Notes under the pieces: generated by a model | Seen by the model: the letters and a program-made list of their open reading frames with translations, nothing else | Databases searched by the model: none | What the model was told of the DNA's origin: nothing | Made by a program: the position numbers and the translations under genes | Part shown: piece after piece, positions 1-6,322 of the stretch | Layout: each line of letters begins with the position of its first letter | How positions within the stretch are numbered: position 1 is the first letter of the stretch | Assembly: GCF_001675045.1 (NCBI RefSeq) | Contig: NZ_LYPA01000047.1 | Span: 1-64,000, forward strand | Reading direction: 5' to 3' | DNA: 64,000 nucleotides | Source of the DNA: Paenibacillus oryzae | GTDB taxonomy: Bacteria > Bacillota > Bacilli > Paenibacillales > Paenibacillaceae

Positions 1-57
1 GTGGAAGCACAGCAATGTGTGGAGCTGACGAATACTAATCGGTCGAGGGCTTATCCT
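1..57 (+). rRNA. 23S rRNA, 3' end (partial)
   Basis: The first bases match the conserved 3' terminus of bacterial 23S rRNA: GGAGCTGACGAATACTAATC followed by GGTCGAGGGCTT. The gene runs off the left edge. Positions 58-162 hold spacer only; none of the conserved 5S rRNA signatures can be seen there, and the tRNA cluster begins at 163. The exact 3' end is an estimate from homologous genes. Confidence 0.93.
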
Positions 58-162
58 ATTCGCTTGATTGTTCATACAGACATCAAGCAACCAGCTAAAG
101 TAACGTTAAGCATTCTTTCGTATCCGGTTTTCAAGGTACAAAAACCTTGGTTTTATACATAT

Positions 163-238
163 TCCCTGATAGCTCAGTCGGTAGAGCACTCGACTGTTAA
201 TCGAGTTGTCACAGGTTCGAGTCCTGTTCGGGGAGCCA
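163..238 (+). tRNA. tRNA-Asn (anticodon GTT, 196-198)
   Basis: A full cloverleaf can be drawn. Acceptor 163-169 pairs with 228-234, the anticodon loop CTGTTAA is closed by a 5-bp stem, the T-loop is GTTCGAGTC, and the CCA end is encoded at 236-238. It is the first tRNA after the rRNA operon and is probably co-transcribed with it. Confidence 0.97.
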
Positions 239-243
239 GTCAT

Positions 244-331
244 GGAGAAGTACCCAAGTGGCTCAAGGGGACCCTCTGCTAAGGGGTTAGACTGCGTAAG
301 TGGTGCGAGGGTTCGAATCCCTCCTTCTCCG
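244..331 (+). tRNA. tRNA-Ser (anticodon GCT, 278-280)
   Basis: An 88-nt class II tRNA with a long variable arm. Acceptor GGAGAAG (244-250) pairs with CTTCTCC (324-330). The loop CTGCTAA gives anticodon GCT, reading AGC/AGU. Unlike the other five tRNAs in the cluster it has no encoded CCA, so its end must be added by nucleotidyltransferase. Confidence 0.96.
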
Positions 332-343
332 TTTTATAATCAA

Positions 344-418
344 GGCCCGTTGGTCAAGGGGTTAAGACACCTCCCTTTCACGGAGGTAACAGGGGTTCGA
401 ATCCCCTACGGGTCACCA
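344..418 (+). tRNA. tRNA-Glu (anticodon TTC, 377-379)
   Basis: Acceptor GGCCCGT (344-350) pairs with ACGGGTC (408-414). The anticodon stem CCTCC/GGAGG closes loop CTTTCAC, and CCA is encoded at 416-418. All elements of a normal elongator tRNA are present. Confidence 0.96.
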
Positions 419-420
419 AT

Positions 421-496
<76 letters not shown>

Positions 497-500
497 TTTT

Positions 501-575
501 GCGGAAGTGGCTCAGCGGTAGAGCATCGCCTTGCCAAGGCGAGGGTCGCGGGTTCGATTCCCGTCTTCCGCTCCA
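501..575 (+). tRNA. tRNA-Gly (anticodon GCC, 533-535)
   Basis: Acceptor GCGGAAG (501-507) pairs with CTTCCGC (565-571). The anticodon loop TTGCCAA is flanked by CGCC/GGCG pairs, and CCA is encoded at 573-575. Confidence 0.97.
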
Positions 576-584
576 TAAGTTTTA

Positions 585-661
585 CGGGATGTAGCTCAGC
601 TTGGTAGAGCACCTGGTTTGGGACCAGGGGGTCGCATGTTCAAATCGTGTCATCCCGACCA
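585..661 (+). tRNA. tRNA-Pro (anticodon TGG, 619-621)
   Basis: Acceptor CGGGATG (585-591) pairs with CATCCCG (651-657). The anticodon stem CCTGG/CCAGG closes loop TTTGGGA, and CCA is encoded at 659-661. It is the last RNA gene before the terminator. Confidence 0.96.
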
Positions 662-680
662 TTCAATGCATACTTAATAA

Positions 681-709
681 AGCTGCCAGTATAATAGCAG
701 CTTTTTTTT
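681..709 (+). terminator. Intrinsic terminator of the rRNA/tRNA transcript
   Basis: AGCTGC (681-686) and GCAGCT (696-701) form a short stem followed directly by eight T residues. It is placed 20 bases after tRNA-Pro. Confidence 0.88.
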
Positions 710-712
710 GTG

Positions 713-743
713 CCCCCGCATTCGCAATTAAAGAATGCGGGGG
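713..743. terminator. Second GC-rich hairpin, backup or bidirectional terminator
   Basis: A perfect 11-bp stem, CCCCCGCATTC (713-723) with GAATGCGGGGG (733-743). It is followed on the + strand by an AT-rich but imperfect tail. It lies between the tRNA terminator and the 3' end of the convergent gene at 790, so it may serve either strand. Confidence 0.6.
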
Positions 744-789
744 TATTTTATTGTCTGCCTCTGCTTCGCTTTCTAAGGTATCACTCCAC

Positions 790-1221
790 TTAAGCAGTTA
801 CGGGGACTGTGATTCGGTCGATGCGTACATGAAATACATCCATTGGCGTTTCAACGGGGATAACATCGCCCCATGTCCTTAAGAGCAATTTTTCCGCAAT
901 GGGCGATAAAAAAGAAATGCGATTTTGCTCAGGATCGGCTTCATCAGGAAAAACGATGACAAAAGTATCTGTCATATTTTCCTCCGTGTATGTCACCGTT
1001 ACGCTGCTGCCAATAAGAACGACGTTTTGCGGCTCTTCGCCTGAACGCAACAATTCATCCAGTGCATCCGTATAGGCATCTAGCATCTTATCCGCATTTG
1101 CCCGTTTGTTATCGTATTCTGGAAAATGGGCGTTTAAAAATAAGAGCTTTTCCTCGCGAAGACGCAGAAGCTGGAGATGGTAAGCTCCCCTATCTGCCTT
1201 TTCCTGTTTACTATGGCTCAT
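790..1221 (-). CDS. GreA/GreB-family C-terminal domain protein
   Basis: A 143-residue protein. The N-terminal half is charged and probably helical (residues 5-75, rich in K, E, R and L). The C-terminal half has the FKBP-like fold pattern of transcript-cleavage factors (NVVLIGSSVTV, then FVIVFPDEADP and ISFLSPIAEKLL). True GreA has two acidic residues at the tip of a coiled coil and is near 158 residues; this protein is shorter and its helical part diverged, so it may act as an anti-cleavage or RNA polymerase secondary-channel factor rather than GreA itself (inference). The start is set by a GGGGGTGA ribosome site nine bases upstream of ATG 1221; an in-frame ATG at 1257 has no such site. It overlaps the short gene upstream (1211-1285). 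Confidence 0.8.
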   Translation of the reverse strand: MSHSKQEKADRGAYHLQLLRLREEKLLFLNAHFPEYDNKRANADKMLDAYTDALDELLRSGEEPQNVVLIGSSVTVTYTEENMTDTFVIVFPDEADPEQNRISFLSPIAEKLLLRTWGDVIPVETPMDVFHVRIDRITVPVTA

Positions 1222-1285
1222 AGTAGATTTCACCCCCTGGATGCTGCCGGCCGCCATGGAAGACGATTCCCGTTTGATTACTCAT
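1211..1285 (-). CDS. Possible 24-residue protein upstream of the GreA-like gene
   Basis: An ATG at 1285 follows GGGAGG with seven bases between, an excellent ribosome site. It opens a 24-codon frame beginning MSNQTGIVFHGG and ending IYYEP, with a TAG stop at 1213-1211. The frame overlaps the start of the GreA-like gene by 11 bases, an arrangement typical of translational coupling, and contains that gene's ribosome site. The peptide is polar, without signal sequence or membrane segment. I do not recognise it. It could be a real small protein or a coupling leader. The quality of the ribosome site and the overlap are the only evidence. Confidence 0.5.
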   Translation of the reverse strand: MSNQTGIVFHGGRQHPGGEIYYEP

Positions 1286-1312
1286 ATTGAATTCCTCCCG
1301 ATAGTAAGATAA

Positions 1313-1333
1313 GAGGCCTCCGAGGGAGGCCTT
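1313..1333. other. Leader hairpin
   Basis: A perfect 8-bp stem, AGGCCTCC (1314-1321) with GGAGGCCT (1325-1332), and a GAG loop. On the - strand it lies just after the predicted transcription start of the 1285/1221 genes and before their first ribosome site. Neither side carries a run of T, so it looks like a 5' stabiliser or control element rather than a terminator. Confidence 0.5.
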
Positions 1334-1339
1334 AACTGT

Positions 1340-1369
1340 ATTGTAGCAGACTTAATGAGGTAATACCAA
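1340..1369 (-). promoter_or_regulatory. Sigma-A-type promoter for the 1285/1221 genes
   Basis: On the - strand TTGGTA (1369-1364) and TACAAT (1345-1340) are separated by 18 bases. It is the best match upstream of the short gene. The rest of 1370-1571, before pdaA, shows no other clear feature. Confidence 0.5.
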
Positions 1370-1571
1370 AGTTACCTTTTTGAATAATCGTGTCTCGATA
1401 AAAGGTCCGGTTACTTGTCAGTAAGGCCGCAAATTCGCAGAAAGGCGCATGTTAAAAGTTTATGCAGAGAATTAAAAAGCTGCATAGCGTCCAAGAAGGC
1501 AGGGAATAGTAGGCATACGGAAGGATCGAACCCGAGACAAATGAAATGATGATTGGGGAAAGGGGTCTTGT

Positions 1572-2429
1572 TTGAAAATGAGGATAAAATCCGGCGCTAT
1601 CGCCGTATTATTAACTGCTGTATTATTTACAGCAGCAGGGTTGATTCATGCTCTGCCTGAGGCAATTACAGCTAAGGGGGCTACTGTTCAGAGCGGCAAT
1701 CAACCGTCTGCATTTCATTTTGGCTTCAAAAAAAGTGTAAACGGCAAGCTGCCGTCGATTGATGAAGAAGGCTTCAAAGAGATTTTGAATAAACATGATT
1801 CGTTATTTCTGGGGAATACGGAACGCAAGGACTTGTACCTGACTTTTGATAACGGGTATGAAAATGGATTGACAGCGGCTATTCTGGACGTATTGAAGGC
1901 CAAGCAGGTGCCCGCAGCCTTTTTTGTAACGGGTCATTATGTTAAAGAAGAGCCCCAATTATTAAAGCGCATGGTGGACGAAGGGCATATCGTAGGCAAT
2001 CATTCCTGGAGCCATCCCGATATGTCGCAGTTGAACGAGACTCAAATTGCTTCCGAGCTTGATCGGGTTGATGAGCAGGTTCAGCGCATTACCGGGCAGA
2101 AAAAGATGCAGTATTTAAGACCCCCGAGGGGCATTTTTAATGAGCGCGTTCTTGCAGCAAGCCGTAAGCTGGGCTACAGAAGCGTATTTTGGTCCATTGC
2201 GTACAAGGATTGGGATGTCAATGCGCAGAGGGGGGCCGGTTATGCTTTTGAGCAAGTCATGAAACAGCTGCATCCCGGAGCGATTTTGCTTCTTCATTCC
2301 GTTTCCCGGGACAATGCGCAGGCTTTGGGCAGCATCATCGATAAAGCCAGAGAGCAGGGGTATACCTTCCGCAGTCTGGATGAGCTGGTTGCGGAAGAAC
2401 TCCCCGGAGGCATGGGAATATTTCCTTGA
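1572..2429 (+). CDS. pdaA: Delta-lactam biosynthetic de-N-acetylase PdaA
   Basis: 285 residues. The family removes the acetyl group from N-acetylmuramic acid in spore peptidoglycan, the first step to the muramic delta-lactam that germination enzymes recognise. A signal peptide or membrane anchor covers about residues 5-28. The NodB-type deacetylase domain follows, with TFDNGYENG (Asp-Asn in place of Asp-Asp, as in PdaA), the zinc motif HSWSHPD, PPRG and LLHS. Start TTG 1572 has AGGGG six bases upstream; ATG 1578 is a possible alternative. It is a single gene with its own terminator. LytH, another cortex enzyme, is encoded at 62078. Confidence 0.93.
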   Translation: MKMRIKSGAIAVLLTAVLFTAAGLIHALPEAITAKGATVQSGNQPSAFHFGFKKSVNGKLPSIDEEGFKEILNKHDSLFLGNTERKDLYLTFDNGYENGLTAAILDVLKAKQVPAAFFVTGHYVKEEPQLLKRMVDEGHIVGNHSWSHPDMSQLNETQIASELDRVDEQVQRITGQKKMQYLRPPRGIFNERVLAASRKLGYRSVFWSIAYKDWDVNAQRGAGYAFEQVMKQLHPGAILLLHSVSRDNAQALGSIIDKAREQGYTFRSLDELVAEELPGGMGIFP

Positions 2430-2467
2430 GCTCAATAAAAGTCTTCTCTTCAACGTTTTCGGCTGTT

Positions 2468-2509
2468 TGCTAAACATGAATCGCTGCATGTTTAGCAGGC
2501 AGTTTTTTT
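2468..2509 (+). terminator. Intrinsic terminator of pdaA
   Basis: TGCTAAACATG (2468-2478) pairs with CATGTTTAGCA (2487-2497), and a run of seven T residues ends at 2509. Confidence 0.85.
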
Positions 2510-2593
2510 GAGTCTATCAATAAAATACAATGACACAGGTTAATAGAATAGAATGAGCCCTGCTCGTTGATCACGTATACTTATGGTGAAATA

Positions 2594-2607
2594 TGTAAGC
2601 GCTATCA
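2594..2607 (+). promoter_or_regulatory. CcpA site (cre) before the secreted GH5 gene
   Basis: TGTAAGCGCTATCA fits the cre consensus TGWAAGCGYTWNCA at every position. A possible -10 (TATACT, 2576-2581) lies just upstream, so CcpA bound here would block transcription of the glucanase operon when preferred sugars are present (inference). No good -35 accompanies the -10, which would suit a promoter that needs an activator such as the nearby response regulator. Confidence 0.85.
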
Positions 2608-2645
2608 AACTTATGAATCATTTTGGAAAAGGGAGATGGTTGAGC

Positions 2646-5600
2646 ATGGGGACTAAGGGAATTCAGTCAAGGGCAGGGAGGTTTGTAATAGGACTGGCTA
2701 TATTGGCGCTGCTTGGGCAAGCTATTCTGCTTGCCGGTCCGGCGCAACGGGCGGATGCCGCTATCGGTCCGGCGGATTTTTTGAAGACGGATGGACTGTT
2801 TATCAAAAATAATAGCGGAACGGGAGAAATTGTAACACTGCGCGGTACTAACGTCGGAGGCTGGCTGGCTCAAGAGTACTGGATGTCGCCATTAGGCGAA
2901 TTTGCGGCCGACCGCACGGGATGGACCGTGACTGCATCAGCAAATGGAGCAAATGCGGGCAATGTACTTGATGGAAGCAATACGACATATTGGGATAGCG
3001 GGGCCAATCAAACGAGCGGGCAATGGCTGCAAATTAATTTGGGTGCGCCAACGTTGTTTAACCGGATCTATGTTGATGCGGGAGGCAGGACGGGCGATTA
3101 TCCGAGAGGTTTTGTCGTCGAAGCATCCAATGATGGTGCTACTTGGCGAAATATCGCCAGCGGAGCTTCTGTCACGGCCAATACGGTAATTCGCACCATA
3201 CCGCAGGCCGCTCAATATGTGCGCATAAGCCAGACGGGAACGGCATCCAGCTGGTGGTCAGTGGCGGAATTTAATCTTTTTAACGATCCCGTCCTGAATA
3301 ATGGTTCCTTTACGGCTTCCTCCTTTGCTTCGGGAGCCGGCACAACGGCGAATGCTGCTGTGGACGGAAATGTTAATACAAGATGGACAAGCGGCGCGGC
3401 ACAAACAAACGGGCAAACCTTCACAATGAATCTGGGCGGTAACAGAGAGGTTAGCCGAATATTAATCGATGCCGGCGCGGCATCAGCTAATGATTATGCC
3501 AGAGGCTACGAGGCTTGGGGATTAACGGACGGCGTATGGACTAAATATGCAAGCGGAACCGGCACTTCCCGATTCATCCATGCAGAGTTTTGGTGGTCCT
3601 ACTGGATGTCGGAAATCAGAATCGTGCAAACGGGAAGCAGCTCCAACTGGTGGTCGATCGCCGATGTGGCCGTGTACTCCGGTGGCAGTCTGGAGCGGAG
3701 CGGATGGACGTTAAGCGCATCGTCCAGCGCAGCTGGCTCAGCTCCTGCAAATGTAAGAGACGGCAATCCGGGAACCGTGTGGACGACCGGCGCTGCTCAA
3801 GCAAACGGGCAATGGTTTCAGATCGATTTAGGCTCGAAGGCTACCTTTAACCAAATCGTGCTAGACACGGACAAAAATTCGGGTCAGGAACAGGATTATC
3901 CGCGGGGATATACCGTCCAGGTTTCGCAAAATGGAAGTACATGGACAACAGTCGCCACCGGGCAAGGATTGCGCAAAGCAACGCCTATCAATTTCCCCGC
4001 AGTGGGAGCCAGATACATTCGCATCAACCAGACAGGCAGCGCAGGCAACTGGTGGTCAATCGGGGAATTAAACATTAGTCTGAACAATGATGACTATTCC
4101 CTGTATTCTACACTAGGACAGCGGTTTGGAGCCTCTACACGAGAAAGTCTGTATACGACGCATCAGAATACATGGATCGTGGAGAGCGATCTCGACATGA
4201 TTAAAAATATGGGCATGAACGTGATAAGGGTGCCCATCGCCTGGTTTGAGATTATGGACGAAAGCGGTGCGATAAAGCCGGATGCCTGGACCAATATCGA
4301 TTGGATCGTCACAGAAGCGGCTGAGAGAAATATGTATGTGCTGCTTGATCTGCACACCGTTCCGGGCGGAGGTTGTCCTTGGGGCAGCTGCGGGCGCGTC
4401 GGCCCCAATCCAAATGCGTTTTGGACTACGCAAGCCTATCAGGATATGGTCGTTGATATTTGGAGGGCAATCGCATCCCGTTATGTCGGCAACCCGGCAA
4501 TCGCGGGTTACGACCTCATTAACGAACCTCTGATCGATTATTCAGAGGATGCCGACGACGTTGCTCAAAAAAGCGCGTATTATGACCGGCTATACGATGC
4601 GGTTAGGGCGATTGATCCCGACCATACTATTTATCTCGCCGCATTTTTTAACTGGAGCAGCATTTATGCGCCGGCGATTTACGGTTGGGAAAACGTAGTT
4701 TACGAGGTTCATCCCTACGATATGCCAAATGGGAAGGATGCGGATGCGCAAAACACGCTTGTTGAATCTACTGTAGCGCAGGTTGGAGCCATCCAAAACG
4801 ATCCCAACTGGAATGTTCCGATTTTGCTGGGTGAATATTCGTTGTATCATTACGATGACGTTTGGGCCAAGTTTATGTCGGGCTTAAATGCTTTAAACAT
4901 TTCATGGACGAACTGGTCGTATAAAGTGCGGCAGGATCAATACCAAGGAGCAGGCGGCTATTGGGGCTTCTACAATTCTAACCATAATCCGTTGCCGATC
5001 ATTAACAACGATGCTTCTGCGACAATTGCGGCCAAGCTGAGCCAATTCGGCACCTCGCAATTTGCGGCCAACACGCGGTTTATTGATGTGGTAAGCCGAT
5101 TTGCTGCCGGCCAGCCCTGGATGGCAACCGTTCCGATCGACAAAAGCGGCTGGACGGCAACGGCATCATCGACGGAGCCCGGAGGTTCACCCATGAACGC
5201 TTTGGACTGGAATCCCGCCACCCGTTGGAGCAGCGGTACGCCCCAGGCTGCGGGACAATGGTTCCAGGTTGACATGGGCGCAAGAAAAGCGTTTGACCAG
5301 GTTTCCTTCGAGACGGGAACCTCAAACAAGTGGGATTACCCGCGGGGCTATCAGGTACAGATCTCCAATGACGGCGCAAGCTGGACGACCGTAGCATCCG
5401 GCCAAGGCTTTGGCTGGAAGCAAGCAATCGTGCTTGGCCCTCAATATGCCCAATACATTCGGATTACGGGAACGGGCTTTTCGCATGAATGGTGGTCCAT
5501 CTCGGAATTCCACGTTTACTCCGAGCCTTCGCTTGATCGGAGCGGCTGGACGGCCAGCGCGTCCGGAACGGGGGCTGGCGATTCAACAGCAGGGCCGCTT

Positions 5601-6311
5601 GACGGCAGCTTAACAACGCGCTGGAGCAGCGGAGCGCCTCAGAGCGATGGTCAATTTTATGCCGTGGATATGGGCAAAGCGCAGACCTTCAACCGCTTGC
5701 TGCTGGAAACGGGAGCATCTTCAAGCGATTATCCGCGCGGCTACCAGATTCAGGTATCCGCCGACGGGACGAATTGGACGACGGTTGCGTCCGGCGCTAA
5801 CGGAAATACAAACCTGCTGATTCAATTCCCGGTACAAACCGCTCGTCATCTTCGCGTGGTGCAGACGGGAACGGCAAGCAGCTGGTGGTCCATTGCCGAC
5901 CTTCAGATTTATGGGGAAAAGGAGCTGTCGCGGACAGGCTGGACAGCGTCGTCATCGCATAGCGAAGCCGGAAGCAATCCGGCGAATGCTCTGGATGCCA
6001 GCGAAACGACGAGATGGAGCAGCGGCGCAGCACAGGCTGAAGGCCAGATATTCCAGGTGGATATGGGAGCAAACCGGTGGTTCAATCATATCGTTATGGA
6101 GTCCGGAGCAAGCACAAGCGATTTTGCAAGCGGCTACGTCATTGAAGTTTCTTCAAATGGCTCCAATTGGAGAAGCGTAGCAAGCGGTGAAGGGCGCTCG
6201 GCTACGATTTCGGCGAATTTCCCCATCACGGAAGCCCGTTATATCCGGGTAACGCTTAAGAAAGCTTCGCCAAACTGGTGGTCGATCAGCGACTTTCGCG
6301 TATTTGAGTAG
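2646..6311 (+). CDS. Secreted GH5 glucanase with six discoidin-type (F5/8C, CBM32-like) modules
   Basis: 1221 residues with a signal peptide (about 1-38, cleavage near ADAA). The GH5 barrel starts at about residue 50; its first strand, RGTNVGGWLAQEYW, resembles fungal-type exo-beta-1,3-glucanases. At about residues 89-481 the barrel is interrupted by three discoidin-like modules, then resumes at YSLYSTLGQRFG. The acid/base Glu is residue 627 (LINEP) and the nucleophile Glu residue 730 (LLGEYS). Three more modules fill 832-1221, each carrying a WT.SAS..., DYPRGY and NWWSI signature. The likely substrate is a beta-1,3- or beta-1,6-glucan, inferred from the subfamily. ATG 2646 has GGGAG ten bases upstream; the in-frame ATG at 2583 would put the cre inside the gene and has no ribosome site. 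The GH3 gene starts 11 bases after its stop. Confidence 0.9.
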   Translation: MGTKGIQSRAGRFVIGLAILALLGQAILLAGPAQRADAAIGPADFLKTDGLFIKNNSGTGEIVTLRGTNVGGWLAQEYWMSPLGEFAADRTGWTVTASANGANAGNVLDGSNTTYWDSGANQTSGQWLQINLGAPTLFNRIYVDAGGRTGDYPRGFVVEASNDGATWRNIASGASVTANTVIRTIPQAAQYVRISQTGTASSWWSVAEFNLFNDPVLNNGSFTASSFASGAGTTANAAVDGNVNTRWTSGAAQTNGQTFTMNLGGNREVSRILIDAGAASANDYARGYEAWGLTDGVWTKYASGTGTSRFIHAEFWWSYWMSEIRIVQTGSSSNWWSIADVAVYSGGSLERSGWTLSASSSAAGSAPANVRDGNPGTVWTTGAAQANGQWFQIDLGSKATFNQIVLDTDKNSGQEQDYPRGYTVQVSQNGSTWTTVATGQGLRKATPINFPAVGARYIRINQTGSAGNWWSIGELNISLNNDDYSLYSTLGQRFGASTRESLYTTHQNTWIVESDLDMIKNMGMNVIRVPIAWFEIMDESGAIKPDAWTNIDWIVTEAAERNMYVLLDLHTVPGGGCPWGSCGRVGPNPNAFWTTQAYQDMVVDIWRAIASRYVGNPAIAGYDLINEPLIDYSEDADDVAQKSAYYDRLYDAVRAIDPDHTIYLAAFFNWSSIYAPAIYGWENVVYEVHPYDMPNGKDADAQNTLVESTVAQVGAIQNDPNWNVPILLGEYSLYHYDDVWAKFMSGLNALNISWTNWSYKVRQDQYQGAGGYWGFYNSNHNPLPIINNDASATIAAKLSQFGTSQFAANTRFIDVVSRFAAGQPWMATVPIDKSGWTATASSTEPGGSPMNALDWNPATRWSSGTPQAAGQWFQVDMGARKAFDQVSFETGTSNKWDYPRGYQVQISNDGASWTTVASGQGFGWKQAIVLGPQYAQYIRITGTGFSHEWWSISEFHVYSEPSLDRSGWTASASGTGAGDSTAGPLDGSLTTRWSSGAPQSDGQFYAVDMGKAQTFNRLLLETGASSSDYPRGYQIQVSADGTNWTTVASGANGNTNLLIQFPVQTARHLRVVQTGTASSWWSIADLQIYGEKELSRTGWTASSSHSEAGSNPANALDASETTRWSSGAAQAEGQIFQVDMGANRWFNHIVMESGASTSDFASGYVIEVSSNGSNWRSVASGEGRSATISANFPITEARYIRVTLKKASPNWWSISDFRVFE

Positions 6312-6322
6312 GAGGGGTGAAC

